From Pedobacter sp. KBS0701 (GTDB taxonomy: Bacteria; Bacteroidota; Bacteroidia; Sphingobacteriales; Sphingobacteriaceae), in the NCBI RefSeq assembly GCF_005938645.2, contig NZ_CP042171.1, positions 434,001 to 498,000 on the forward strand: DNA of 64,000 nt. The letters run 5' to 3'. The notes under the pieces are model-generated. The model made no database searches, was not told the origin of the DNA, and was given only the letters and a program-made list of their open reading frames with translations. Shown in pieces: positions 47,249 to 57,298 of this stretch. The position numbers and the translations under genes were made by a program. Positions within the stretch are counted from its first letter, which is position 1. Every line of letters begins with the position of its first letter.

Positions 47249-50170
47249 ATGAGCAGAATTTTTACACAGATCTTCTATGTGTTAATATTTGTGTTTGCTG
47301 GTAATATGGCAGCACAGGCACAGAGTATTACGGTAAGTGGAACCGTAAAGGATAAGCAATCTAAAGAAGGACTGGCAGGGGTTAGTTTAACCATCAAAGG
47401 CCAATCCGGCGGTACAGCATCAACAGCCAATGGAAGTTTCAGCTTTAGTACAACAGCAAAAGTGCCCTTTACATTAGTCGCATCTTATGTAGGATATGGT
47501 ACAGTAGAACAGCAGATTACCGGAAGTACTTCAGGTATTAACCTGGAACTGGAAACAGCGGTTGTACTGGGAGGTGATGTAGTTGTTTCTGCTTCGCGTA
47601 CACCAGAGCGTATTTTAGAATCTCCTGTTTCCATCGAGCGGATGAGTGCAGCTACCATCAGGGAAATCGCTGCGCCATCGTTTTACGATGCTTTAAACAA
47701 TATGAAAGGCGTAGAAAGCAGTACGCAGAGTTTAACTTTTAAATCAATAAACACCCGTGGATTCAACTCTAACGGAAACACGCGCTTTAACCAATATATT
47801 GATGGAATGGATAACCAGGCACCTGGCCTGAATTTCTCAGTAGGTAATATTGTGGGCATTACCGAACTCGATGTAGATAATGTAGAGTTATTGCCAGGTG
47901 CTTCCTCAGCGCTTTATGGTGCGGGTGGTATTAATGGTACTTTGTTAATGACTTCAAAAGATCCGTTCAAATATCCTGGCGCGAGTTTTCAGTTTAAAAC
48001 TGGTATGAATCATGTGAACGATGGCGACAGTAAAGTGCAGCCTTTTAAACAACTGGATGTACGCATGGCAAAATCGTGGAACAATAAATTTGGGGTAAAA
48101 GCAGCATTCTCGTTTTTACAGGCCAAAGATTGGTTCGGTAATAACTATTCAAACTTCGATAGGGTTGCAAGAACCGCGAAATCGGGTGACAGAAGCAGCG
48201 ATCCCAACTATGATGGTATCAATGTGTATGGTGATGAAGTGAGCCAGAATATGCGTAATGTTGCACTAAGCGTTCAAAACGGAACTATAGCTGGGATCAA
48301 TGCCGCCACCGGTGGTTTAATTCCTAATATAAAATCAACTTTGGATGGTGCTTTTGGAGCAGCCATTCCAAATGCAGCCCAACAGGCAGGCTTCTTAGCC
48401 ACCTTACCAGCGGCTTTACGTTCTACCGTACAAAATTATCTGCCTTTTTATGTTGGTTTAAAAGCAGGTTTAATTCCTGATCAAAATATTTCGAGAACAG
48501 GTTACAATGAAGAAAATCTGGTTGATTATGACACCAAATCCTTAAAAGCATCAGGTGCTTTATATTACAACATCAGTAATACAGTTCAGGTAGTGGGTCA
48601 GGCCAATTGGGGTACGGGAACTTCTGTTTACACCGGTTCTGACCGTTATTCACTCCGTAATTTTAATATCGGCCAGTACAAGTTGGAGCTAAAAGGAGAA
48701 GACTTTTTCTTAAAAGCTTATACCACCCAGGAACGTTCAGGTGATTCTTATATCTCTTCTATTTTGGGAAGTTACATCAATGAGGTTTCTAAACCATCAA
48801 CTACTTGGTTTCCGCAGTATATCGGTAATTATGTAGGTGCAAGGGCTGCAGGACAAACAGATGCACAGGCACAGGCTTTTGCCCGGAGTGTTGCAGATCA
48901 GGGACGTTTTGTGCCAGGTAGTGCGCAGTATGAGGTAGCAAAAGATAAAATTTTAAACACGACCATTAGTGCAACTAATATAAACTCGGCTGACCCTTCT
49001 AAAAGTGTTTACGGAGCAAAATTCGATGATAAATCGAATCTTTACCATTATGAAGGCATGTACAACTTCACCAACCTTTTTAATAAGGTAGTGGAGTTTC
49101 AGGTAGGTGCATCTTATCGTTTATATGATTTAAATTCGGCAGGTACTATTTTTAACGATTTAAACGAATCTATCGATATTAAAGAATACGGCGCTTTTGC
49201 ACAAATCGGTAAAAAACTCTTTAACGATAAAGTTAAATTTACTTTTGCCGGCCGTTATGATAAAAGCCAGAATTTTGAAGGCAGGTTTACCCCTAGGATA
49301 ACTGGTGTATTCACCGTTGCCAAAAACAATAACATCAGGGTTTCTTATCAAACCGGTTACCGTAATCCAACCACCCAGAACCAGTACATCGATCTTTCGG
49401 TAGGTGGCGGATCTCAAAGACTGATCGGTGGTTTACCTGAAATCATGTTCAATAAATACCATCTTGATAGCAATAAACCTTTTACAGATGTAAGTTACCG
49501 TGCGTTTTTAGCTTCAGCAGCAACAGGAGCACCTAATCAGGCACTTTTACAACAATATACTTTTGATTCAAAAGGTGTTCGTCCGGAAAGTGTTCAGTCT
49601 TACGAATTGGGTTACAAAGGTCTGATTCTTCCTAATTTATTGATTGATGCTTATGGTTACTACAACATTTACAAAGATTTTATCACCGCTGTTGATGTAT
49701 ACCAGAATGTAAACGGCAGTTTTGTGAAATTCGGTGTTCCCGTAAATGCGGCAGGTAAAGTAACCTCCTATGGTGCTGCATTAGGTCTGGATTACCTGGT
49801 GGGTAAATATGCCATTAGTGGTAATGTTTCCTATAATCAGATCGGCGATCTTCCTGAAAACTACATAAACGATTTCAATACGCCAAAAATCCGTTACAAC
49901 CTTGGTTTGGGTAATAAAGAAATCATCAAAAACTTTGGTTTCAACGTTTCTTACCGTTGGCAGGATCAGTTCTACTGGAATTCTTCTTTTGCCTCAGGTC
50001 AGGTACCTGCATACAGCTCGCTTGATGCACAGGTTAGTTTAAGAATCCCTTCGGTACAATCGGTAATTAAACTGGGCGGCTCGAATGTATTAAATAAATA
50101 TTATTTCACTTCTTACGGAAACCCATCAGCCGGGGCGATTTATTATATAGCTTATAGCTTTAACCCATAG
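47249..50170 (+). CDS. TonB-dependent outer-membrane receptor (not SusC-type)
   Basis: A 973-residue outer-membrane transporter with a signal peptide ending AAQAQ, a carboxypeptidase-D-like domain (VSGTVKDKQSKEGLAGVSLTI), a plug (VVVSASRTPERILESPVSIERM; DNVELLPGASSALYGAGGIN) and a long barrel ending YIAYSFNP. The VVVSASRTPE plug start differs from the SusC signature and is closer to siderophore or cobalamin-type receptors. No SusD partner is adjacent and no binding-protein gene is in the window, so the substrate is open. A terminator follows. It is divergent from the penicillin acylase operon with a 193-base spacer. Confidence 0.88.
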   Translation: MSRIFTQIFYVLIFVFAGNMAAQAQSITVSGTVKDKQSKEGLAGVSLTIKGQSGGTASTANGSFSFSTTAKVPFTLVASYVGYGTVEQQITGSTSGINLELETAVVLGGDVVVSASRTPERILESPVSIERMSAATIREIAAPSFYDALNNMKGVESSTQSLTFKSINTRGFNSNGNTRFNQYIDGMDNQAPGLNFSVGNIVGITELDVDNVELLPGASSALYGAGGINGTLLMTSKDPFKYPGASFQFKTGMNHVNDGDSKVQPFKQLDVRMAKSWNNKFGVKAAFSFLQAKDWFGNNYSNFDRVARTAKSGDRSSDPNYDGINVYGDEVSQNMRNVALSVQNGTIAGINAATGGLIPNIKSTLDGAFGAAIPNAAQQAGFLATLPAALRSTVQNYLPFYVGLKAGLIPDQNISRTGYNEENLVDYDTKSLKASGALYYNISNTVQVVGQANWGTGTSVYTGSDRYSLRNFNIGQYKLELKGEDFFLKAYTTQERSGDSYISSILGSYINEVSKPSTTWFPQYIGNYVGARAAGQTDAQAQAFARSVADQGRFVPGSAQYEVAKDKILNTTISATNINSADPSKSVYGAKFDDKSNLYHYEGMYNFTNLFNKVVEFQVGASYRLYDLNSAGTIFNDLNESIDIKEYGAFAQIGKKLFNDKVKFTFAGRYDKSQNFEGRFTPRITGVFTVAKNNNIRVSYQTGYRNPTTQNQYIDLSVGGGSQRLIGGLPEIMFNKYHLDSNKPFTDVSYRAFLASAATGAPNQALLQQYTFDSKGVRPESVQSYELGYKGLILPNLLIDAYGYYNIYKDFITAVDVYQNVNGSFVKFGVPVNAAGKVTSYGAALGLDYLVGKYAISGNVSYNQIGDLPENYINDFNTPKIRYNLGLGNKEIIKNFGFNVSYRWQDQFYWNSSFASGQVPAYSSLDAQVSLRIPSVQSVIKLGGSNVLNKYYFTSYGNPSAGAIYYIAYSFNP

Positions 50171-50188
50171 GGTTTTAATGACGTTTAG

Positions 50189-50224
50189 AAGCCCTTCATG
50201 CTTGAGGTATGAAGGGCTTTTTTG
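50189..50224 (+). terminator. Intrinsic terminator after the TonB-dependent receptor
   Basis: An 11-bp stem AAGCCCTTCAT/ATGAAGGGCTT (50189-50199 with 50209-50219) and a T-run lie 18 bases after the stop. Confidence 0.92.
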
Positions 50225-50257
50225 TGAAATTATTGATTTGTTTTTACTGTTGAATCT

Positions 50258-51092
50258 TTAGGTTGTTAGCCAGACATGGAAATACTGTGGAGACCATATT
50301 TCCAGTTTTTTAGGATCCTTAATAAAACGCGAGATATCGGCCTTAACAAAATCTAATTTTACTTTATCAATCTTTTCGCTTAATAAGGTCCTGAATTCTG
50401 CTTCACTGATTTTATCCTTTTTCCAGTCGCCACTATCAATTGCCCGCAGGAGAAAATGATCCAAATTGAGCTCATAACCTTTTTTAATATACCATTCCAT
50501 GTCATACCAATCACGCCCTTTAACATTGGTACCCCATTTACGGAATAAAAGCGCGTGCATTTTTCCAGCGAAAAGATCTGGAAGTGAAAGACACTTTACA
50601 TAAAAAGAAAAGGGTTGTAATAGTAGTTTTTCTTCTGTTACAAAACCTAGTGGAGGTTCTACGTCTACCTCGATTTTGATATTTGCCACTTCCTTAAGTC
50701 CGTTTTGAGGGATAATTTCTTCCAAAACGAGTTCTTTCCAGATGGTTTCCGATTTTAAAAATGCTGAATTTATATTATTCTTTATTGTTTTCTTTTTTTC
50801 AGTAATGGATACCTGCATGCCTAGCGCCGCAAATTCACCTACAATGGCATCTTGGTATTTTTTCTAATTAAAAATCAGGATTTTGGGCGAGCAGGGAAAA
50901 ATCCAGGTCTTCTGAAAAACGGTCTAAACCATAAAATATCCTTAGCGCTGTTTCACCATAAAATGCTGCCTTTTCAAAAAAGCCAGCCCGATTAAGTCCA
51001 GCAAGTGCAATTTCCTGCATAATTTCCCTTAATGCACCTTTTGCCTCTTCTCTGTTAGCTGGATGATAGCTATCTAGCCAGTCTTTTATCAT
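50258..51092 (-). pseudogene. AbiEii-type nucleotidyltransferase toxin, broken by stop and frameshift
   Basis: The minus strand holds an AbiEii-like toxin gene in two pieces. The first (51092 to 50868) gives the start and the nucleotidyltransferase motif TALRIFYGLDRFSEDLDFSL, then ends at TAA after NPDF. The second (from about 50855 down to 50258) continues in another frame with YQDAIVGEFAALGMQVSITEKKK and the usual C-terminal half. A stop codon and at least one one-base shift lie around 50850-50868, so no single point change restores it. The motif itself reads GETALR where family members usually have GGTALR. AbiEi lies upstream with a 4-base overlap. Confidence 0.75.
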
Positions 51093-51670
51093 ATTGTTTC
51101 GATCATTTTAGTTAGCATTTCCAAACTTGTACTTTTAGGGGCATGTTCAAGCCAGCTATTTATAGCTAATATGTCAAATTTTGCAAGGTCAATTTCTTCC
51201 ATCCGCAGATTCCTGAATACATAATCTTTTGCTGAGGAAACGCTCCTTAAATTAATACCTGCTGCTGTGACAATTTTATCACATAAGGCTTTTTCAGGGG
51301 TCGCGACTATTGCTATCTGGTCTTTTGAAAAGTTTATCATGGCCAAGCCAAAAGCATAATATGGCAAAGGAAGGTTTGTATAGGTGAATAGCCCTATTTG
51401 GGTTTCGAATTTTCTTGATGCCTTCGTCGTCATTGAGGTAACTGCATAAACTTTTTCCGGGATGAGCCCATAATGTGACAATGCACTCTCCATCGAAAGA
51501 TAACTCGGCCCGAGTATATGGTTGACCAATAATGCATTTTCAGGCCGCTCCGTTCCGACAGATCTACCCACAATATATAGCCCTTTTTTTATGGGTTCGA
51601 TCAATCCATCAGCCTTTAATGCCAATATTTTATCATTTGGTCTTTTATAATCTTTTAATAAATCGACCAA
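51089..51670 (-). CDS. AbiEi-type antitoxin, N terminus doubtful
   Basis: A 193-residue protein like the AbiEi antitoxin: a short N-terminal winged-helix remainder (KRPNDKILALKADGLIEPIKKGLYIV) and the larger domain with YLSMESALSHYGLIPE and EKALCDKI. The family normally starts with more helix upstream. Here the frame is open for about 18 codons before TTG 51670 (through THQLL) but holds no ATG or GTG. So the start may be non-standard, or the 5' end may have decayed with the toxin. AbiEi represses its own operon by binding inverted repeats; a 7-bp inverted repeat lies at 51728-51748. Confidence 0.75.
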   Translation of the reverse strand: MVDLLKDYKRPNDKILALKADGLIEPIKKGLYIVGRSVGTERPENALLVNHILGPSYLSMESALSHYGLIPEKVYAVTSMTTKASRKFETQIGLFTYTNLPLPYYAFGLAMINFSKDQIAIVATPEKALCDKIVTAAGINLRSVSSAKDYVFRNLRMEEIDLAKFDILAINSWLEHAPKSTSLEMLTKMIETI

Positions 51671-52018
51671 AAGCTGATGGGTTATCGGTTGATGCGATTT
51701 GTCTGTAAGAGCTGTTTGGATATTCTATATATGTTAAAATTACATATAACCTTTAACTGCCAAAGTAAAGTAGGATAAACGATTATTTTTCGTTTATCTT
51801 ATGCTAAAGTTACAGTTTTGTCACCGTTGGCTATAATGAATTTACCATTCAGCCCTGCCGTTCCCTTATTAAATACCTTTGGTTAGTGTAAAACTTACAC
51901 TATTAAAACCATCTTTTCAAAAAAAGCTACATCCCTTTTATAAAATATTTGTATTATAGTACTTTCTTAAGCACATCCCGGTTTAAGAGTTATGAATTTA
52001 AAATTTGAATAAATAAGG
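51671..52018. other. Spacer between AbiEi and GH31 genes
   Basis: It holds the AbiEi upstream palindrome (51728-51748). The rest is AT-rich and I see no gene or clear terminator. Confidence 0.6.
51728..51748. promoter_or_regulatory. Inverted repeat upstream of AbiEi, candidate autoregulatory site
   Basis: TATATGT (51728-51734) and ACATATA (51742-51748) form a perfect 7-bp inverted repeat with a 7-base AT spacer. It lies about 60 bases before the presumed AbiEi start, the position of operator repeats in characterised AbiE loci. Confidence 0.45.
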
Positions 52019-54481
52019 ATGGAAGCGCAAAACGACAAACCGAATGAAACAAATGACCTGATCGAAAAGGAGCAGGAAATACAGCATTTAAACAATCCGG
52101 TTGATATATCGGTTAAACCAATCGTTAAACAATACCTCGGAGAAGTTAAAAAAGTAAAGAAAGAAGGTAACCGTTTTTATTTTTCTGATGGAGATGCAAG
52201 AGTAGAAATTCGGGTGGTAAGCGATGACATCATCAGGGTACGCCTGGCACCACACGGCGTTTTTCTTGATGATTTTTCTTACGCAGTACCTGAAGTAGAC
52301 CAGAAAGTTTCTGTTTTTAAGATGCAGGAGCATGATGATCATTATACCGTTTCTACCCATGCAGTAACCTGTAAAATAGAAAAGGCAAATTTCCACATTT
52401 CGTTCCACGATAATATTACCAATGTGATGATGGTTGATGAAGCCAACTCTATGCACTGGGAAGAAAATGTAGATTTTGGTGGTTATTATATCTACGCAAC
52501 CAAAAAATGTCACCCTGAAGAGAATTTCTTCGGTCTGGGTGATAAATCTGGCAATTTTAACCTGCGTGGCAGGCGGTTCGAAAACTGGAATACCGATGCT
52601 TATTCTTTCGGTTGGAACCAGGACCCGCTTTACCGAACTATACCTTTTTATATCGGTCTGCATAATCAGGCTGCCTACGGTATTTTTTTCGATAATACCT
52701 TTAAATCGTATTTCGATTTCGGTTCGGAAGATGTAAATAAAACGAGTTTCTGGGCTGATGGAGGAGAACTGCAATACTATTATATCCACGGGCCACATAT
52801 TATGGACGTGGTTAAACGTTATGCAACTTTAACCGGCACGCACCCGATGCCTCCAAAATGGACTTTGGGTTATCAGCAGTGTCGTTGGAGTTATTATCCT
52901 GAAACAAAAGTTAAAGAAATAGCCAGGCAGTTCAGGGAGCGTAAAATTCCTTGCGACGCCATTTATCTGGATATCGATTACATGGATGGCTACCGCTGTT
53001 TTACCTGGAATAAAAAGTATTTTCCAGATCCACGGAGAATGATTAAAGAACTTTCTGATGATGGCTTTAAAACGGTGGTCATGATCGATCCGGGAATTAA
53101 GGTAGATGATGATTACTGGGTTTTTAAAGAAGGTAAAGAGAAAAGATTTTTCTGCCGCCGCAGCGACGATTATTATATGGAGGGACATGTTTGGCCGGGC
53201 CGTTGTCAGTTTCCCGATTTTACCAATCCAAAAGTAAGGAGCTGGTGGGGTAATTTATACAAAGAGTTGGTTGATATGGGCGTGGCAGGCTTCTGGAACG
53301 ATATGAATGAACCAGCTGTGTTTGGCTCAGGAACTTTTCCTAACGATGTTCGTCATAATTATGATGGTTACCGCGGCTCACACCGTAAGGCACATAACGT
53401 TTATGGCATGCAGATGGTACGTTCTACCTACGAGGGTTTAAAGAAATTGATGCGCAATAAACGCCCCTTTACCATTACAAGAGCTGGTTATTCGGGAATG
53501 CAACGTTATGCAAGTGTCTGGACAGGCGATAATATTGCAACCTGGGAGCATTTAAAGATTGGAAATATTCAGTGTCAGCGTTTATCGGTTTCCGGCGTGC
53601 CTTTCTGTGGAACAGATATTGGTGGATTTAGCGGAGAGCCGGATGGCGAATTATTTACCCGTTGGATCCAGCTGGGTACATTTTCTCCTTTCATGCGGGC
53701 ACACTCTGCCGGCGACACTGCTGAACGGGAACCCTGGAGCTTTGGCCAGTTTTTCGAAGATATTAACCGTAAGTTTATCGAATTAAGATACCGTTTAATG
53801 CCATATCTGTATTCGGTATTTTGGGAGCATCACCGTTATGGTTTTCCTATCTTAAGGCCGCTGGTCATGCTTGAACAGGAAAATATCAGCAACAGTTTTC
53901 GCCAGGATGAATTTTGCTATGGTGATAAACTATTAATCTGCCCGGTTTTAGAACAAGGTGCAATTTCCAGAAAAGTTTATCTTCCAAAAGGCACCTGGTA
54001 CAACTTCTGGACCAATGAAATTCTTGATGGCGGTAACGAATATACCGTTGATGCCAAGATAGACAGTATGCCGATGTTTGTGCGTGCTGGTACGGTTTTG
54101 CCAGAATATCCGGTAATGCAATATGTAGATGAAAAATCGATCACCGAGGTAATCCTGAATATTTATCATAGCGATTACGAAGTGAACTCATACATGTATG
54201 AAGATCATGGCGATACATTTGCCTACGAACAGGATATTTACTTGGAAAAGAAATTTACCGTAAAAGGAGATAACCAGGCTATCAGGATAAACCAACGCAG
54301 TGAAGGTTTATATACACCTAATTACGAATTTTATGTTTGCAATATTATGGGTGTAAAATTCCAGGTTAAAAAGATCATTATCGATAATAAAGAGGTAAAA
54401 GATTTTTATACCAACGATCAGAATATTCTACATTTTAAATGCAATAAGAACTTTTTAGAAATACAGATCTTAAGTCTGTAA
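52019..54481 (+). CDS. GH31 alpha-glucosidase, cytoplasmic
   Basis: An 820-residue family 31 glycosidase. The nucleophile is Asp428 in GFWNDMNEP and the acid/base is Asp504 in TGDNIATW, both intact. The N-terminal beta domain (about 40-270) and TIM barrel (about 270-620, with GTHPMPPKWTLGY as the typical entry) are followed by C-terminal beta domains. An acidic 40-residue leader precedes the first domain, and there is no signal peptide, so it is cytoplasmic. It acts on alpha-1,4/1,6 glucosides such as maltose or limit dextrins, fitting its neighbour glgB. A hairpin between the two genes could lower read-through. Confidence 0.9.
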   Translation: MEAQNDKPNETNDLIEKEQEIQHLNNPVDISVKPIVKQYLGEVKKVKKEGNRFYFSDGDARVEIRVVSDDIIRVRLAPHGVFLDDFSYAVPEVDQKVSVFKMQEHDDHYTVSTHAVTCKIEKANFHISFHDNITNVMMVDEANSMHWEENVDFGGYYIYATKKCHPEENFFGLGDKSGNFNLRGRRFENWNTDAYSFGWNQDPLYRTIPFYIGLHNQAAYGIFFDNTFKSYFDFGSEDVNKTSFWADGGELQYYYIHGPHIMDVVKRYATLTGTHPMPPKWTLGYQQCRWSYYPETKVKEIARQFRERKIPCDAIYLDIDYMDGYRCFTWNKKYFPDPRRMIKELSDDGFKTVVMIDPGIKVDDDYWVFKEGKEKRFFCRRSDDYYMEGHVWPGRCQFPDFTNPKVRSWWGNLYKELVDMGVAGFWNDMNEPAVFGSGTFPNDVRHNYDGYRGSHRKAHNVYGMQMVRSTYEGLKKLMRNKRPFTITRAGYSGMQRYASVWTGDNIATWEHLKIGNIQCQRLSVSGVPFCGTDIGGFSGEPDGELFTRWIQLGTFSPFMRAHSAGDTAEREPWSFGQFFEDINRKFIELRYRLMPYLYSVFWEHHRYGFPILRPLVMLEQENISNSFRQDEFCYGDKLLICPVLEQGAISRKVYLPKGTWYNFWTNEILDGGNEYTVDAKIDSMPMFVRAGTVLPEYPVMQYVDEKSITEVILNIYHSDYEVNSYMYEDHGDTFAYEQDIYLEKKFTVKGDNQAIRINQRSEGLYTPNYEFYVCNIMGVKFQVKKIIIDNKEVKDFYTNDQNILHFKCNKNFLEIQILSL

Positions 54482-54486
54482 CAATG

Positions 54487-54519
54487 AGCCCCAAATGCTG
54501 TTTAGTATTTGGGGTTTCA
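54487..54519 (+). terminator. Hairpin between GH31 and glgB (weak terminator or attenuator)
   Basis: CCCCAAAT (54489-54496) pairs with ATTTGGGG (54507-54514); the T-run after it is short and broken (TTTCATTT). It starts 6 bases after the GH31 stop and ends about 20 bases before the glgB ATG, so it may partly limit read-through. Confidence 0.55.
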
Positions 54520-54538
54520 TTTAATAACCAAAATACCT

Positions 54539-56503
54539 ATGCCAGCAGCAAAAAAAGTTCCAGTAAAAAAAGTATTCGAACCAGAAATTGATAAACAGAA
54601 ATCCGTTTGGATCCACAGTTTATTTACCGATTACGATATAGATCTTTTTCTTGTAGGAAAGCATTTTAGGCTTTACGAGAAAATGGGCTCACACTTAATT
54701 ACCGTTGACGGGGCGGCCGGAACTTATTTTTCAGTTTGGGCCCCAAATGCCATTCGTGTGAGCGTAGTGGGTGATTTTAATAATTGGGACAACAATTCTC
54801 ATCCGTTGAGTGTAAGGTGGGATAAATCTGGTATTTGGGAAGGTTTTATCCCTGGCATTGCAAAGGGCGAAGTTTATAAATATTTTGTCAAAGGCTTTGA
54901 TGAATCGGAGCATTTAAAAGGCGATCCTTATGCCAGAAGATGGGAACATCCTCCACAAACAGCCTGCATTGTTTGGGATACCGATTACACCTGGAAAGAT
55001 AAAGCCTGGCTTAAAAAAAGAGCAAAAATAAATGCTTTGGATCAACCCATCTCGGTATATGAAATACATTTGGGTTCGTGGGAGCGTGATCCAGATAATC
55101 CGGAACGTGTTTTAACCGCGAGGGAAGTGGCTGGCAGGTTAGTGCCTTATGTTAAGGAAATGGGTTTTACGCACGTAGAACTGATGCCTGTAATGGAGTT
55201 TCCATATTTTCCGAGCTGGGGTTATCAGATAACCGGTTATTTTGGGGCAAGTTCACGCTATGGTTCTCCGCAGGATTTAATGTATCTGATTGATGAACTC
55301 CATAAAGCAGATATTGCGGTGATATTAGATTGGGTCCCTTCTCATTTTCCCGGTGACAGGCATGGTTTATATGAGTTCGACGGAACACACTTGTACGAAC
55401 ACGCCGATATGCGGAAAGGCTTTCATCCCGATTGGAAATCATATATATTCAATTACGACAGAAATGAGGTGCGTTCCTTCCTCATCAGTAATGCTTTATT
55501 TTGGTTGGATCAATATCATGCCGACGGATTGAGGGTAGATGCAGTGGCATCAATGTTGTATTTCAACTTCTCCAGAGAAGATGGAGATGCCGCAACAAAC
55601 GAATATGGAGGAAGTGAAAACCTCGGAGCCATACAGTTTTTGCAGGACCTGAATGTCTCCGTTTATGGAAATTTTGATGGTGTACAAACCATTGCTGAGG
55701 AAAGCAGTACTTACCCTGGTGTAACTCATCCGGTACATGCCGGAGGACTAGGCTTTGGTATGAAATGGATGATGGGCTGGATGAATGATACATTAAAGTA
55801 CTTTAAAGTTGAAACTATCGGACGGAAACACCACCACCATCAGTTGAGTTTTAGCATGACTTATGCTTTTACCGAAAACTTCATGTTACCTTTCTCTCAT
55901 GATGAAGTGGTGCATGGTAAATCGCCAATGCTTTATAAAATGCCTGGCGACGATTGGCAGAAATTCGCCAACCTAAGAGCGCTATACGGTTACATGTTTA
56001 CTCATCCGGGAGCGAAACTACTGTTTATGGGCAATGAATTTGGCGAAACCAATGAGTGGAACTTTACACAATCATTGGATTGGCATTTATTGCAATATGC
56101 GCCGCATAAAGGTATGCAGGAAACCGTTAAAGCTCTAAATTTTCTTTATCGCAAGGAACCAGCATTGTATCATTTCAACTTTAGTTATGAAGGCTTTCAA
56201 TGGATTGATGCCGATAATGCAAACGAATCCGTATTTGTGTATATGCGAAAAGGACCAAAGGCTAAAGACACTTTGGTTATTGCCATAAACTTAACTCCGG
56301 TGGTTCGGGAGAATTATAGAATTGGAGTGCCGTTTAAAACCAAATGGAAAGAGATTTTTAATACTGATGATATTGTTTATTATGGCGGCGGCATAAACAA
56401 CAGAGGTGATATTGTTCCCGCTCTGGAAGAATATAATGAACAGGAGTATTCAATAATTGTTGATTTGCCACCTTTGGCCGTAACAATTTTTAAAAGCAAG
56501 TAG
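54539..56503 (+). CDS. glgB: 1,4-alpha-glucan branching enzyme GlgB
   Basis: A 654-residue GH13 enzyme that makes alpha-1,6 branches in glycogen. An N-terminal CBM48 domain (about 55-165, VSVVGDFNNWD) precedes the barrel. Nucleophile Asp334 in LRVDAVASM and acid/base Glu387 in IAEESSTYPG are present, as is FSHDEVVHGK. ATG 54539 (MPAAKKVPVKK) is preferred over an upstream in-frame start at 54509, which falls inside the hairpin. It follows GH31 in a glycogen/maltodextrin pair. No other glg genes are in the window. Confidence 0.95.
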   Translation: MPAAKKVPVKKVFEPEIDKQKSVWIHSLFTDYDIDLFLVGKHFRLYEKMGSHLITVDGAAGTYFSVWAPNAIRVSVVGDFNNWDNNSHPLSVRWDKSGIWEGFIPGIAKGEVYKYFVKGFDESEHLKGDPYARRWEHPPQTACIVWDTDYTWKDKAWLKKRAKINALDQPISVYEIHLGSWERDPDNPERVLTAREVAGRLVPYVKEMGFTHVELMPVMEFPYFPSWGYQITGYFGASSRYGSPQDLMYLIDELHKADIAVILDWVPSHFPGDRHGLYEFDGTHLYEHADMRKGFHPDWKSYIFNYDRNEVRSFLISNALFWLDQYHADGLRVDAVASMLYFNFSREDGDAATNEYGGSENLGAIQFLQDLNVSVYGNFDGVQTIAEESSTYPGVTHPVHAGGLGFGMKWMMGWMNDTLKYFKVETIGRKHHHHQLSFSMTYAFTENFMLPFSHDEVVHGKSPMLYKMPGDDWQKFANLRALYGYMFTHPGAKLLFMGNEFGETNEWNFTQSLDWHLLQYAPHKGMQETVKALNFLYRKEPALYHFNFSYEGFQWIDADNANESVFVYMRKGPKAKDTLVIAINLTPVVRENYRIGVPFKTKWKEIFNTDDIVYYGGGINNRGDIVPALEEYNEQEYSIIVDLPPLAVTIFKSK

Positions 56504-56828
56504 AATATTATTGGTTCCTATATCGCGCCAAAACCACATATAAAAACATAGTTTGGTGTGATATGGGTTTTTGTATTGCGCCAAAACTAAATTTTGTGTT
56601 ATGTTTTTTCTTGTAAATTAGATGTTTACAGAACAGGTGTAGGAAGGGCTGAAGAAAAATTGCTGCTAAAAAGATTGAAAAATCTGGCGGAAGCAAATTG
56701 AGCGTTTTTCTTAACTATGATCACAACTTATCGAAACGCAAATAGTGAACGTTACCCAGGTTTAGTACAAAAAGAGATTACGATGCATGCGCTATTTAAT
56801 GATTCGCGGGAAAAGCGCCTATCAATTT

Positions 56829-56893
56829 AAATAAGAAAAGCTTCCCATTGCTGGAAAGCTTTCTTAAACTCTGGAGTGGAAGCTTCCAGAGAG
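56829..56893 (-). ncRNA. Candidate small RNA with two hairpins
   Basis: On the minus strand a promoter (56898-56928) is followed by about 65 bases with a 7-bp hairpin CTCTGGA/TCCAGAG, then a 10-bp hairpin AAAGCTTTCC/GGGAAGCTTT (one T-G pair) running into TCTTATTT, i.e. an intrinsic terminator. No ORF with a plausible start covers it. The RNA is predicted only from sequence; no family was recognised. Confidence 0.5.
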
Positions 56894-56897
56894 GGTG

Positions 56898-56928
56898 CAA
56901 AGATACAATAACCATTGTATCTTGCAAA
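56898..56928 (-). promoter_or_regulatory. Consensus promoter with operator-like palindrome in its spacer
   Basis: On the minus strand TTTG (56925-56928), a 19-base spacer and TATCTTTG (56898-56905) give a perfect -33/-7 pair. A perfect 10-bp inverted repeat AAGATACAAT/ATTGTATCTT with a 4-base centre (56900-56909 and 56914-56923) covers the spacer and most of the -7 box. Regulator binding there would block initiation. Confidence 0.6.
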
Positions 56929-57298
56929 TATTATTTTTTGAATAATATTTATACTAACAATAGCTGTTTGAAATTTTAATATAAAGTGTTGATAATTAGT
57001 GATTAATATTTCTTTTGGCGTTAATACTTCTTCTTTCGAATGGGCCGAATATTATCGGATTTAGATTCACGCTCTTAACCACAATTTGTACCTGTTCTGG
57101 CAGGTATCAGTAAGTTTTGCATCAATAAACCAATATCCTAACAAATCATGGTAATTAATCCGGAAGTGACGCAAGCGTTCGGCCAATGTCGGATAAATCT
57201 AAAAAAGATGTCACCCTGAAGGGTAATTTATTGTGTAAACTCAATATGAATGACAGAAGGTTTTGGTGCTAAGTTCCGGCGAGGAATCGTTATTGCGA

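Noticed and set aside
52088..52798. 236-residue minus-strand ORF
   Set aside because: It is antisense to GH31, rich in Ile/Phe/Tyr/Val, and has no start or motif support.
56717..56830. 37-codon ORF beginning MITTYRNANSERYPG
   Set aside because: I could not link it to a family; it ends against the candidate RNA terminator and may be a remnant, so it is noted but not called.
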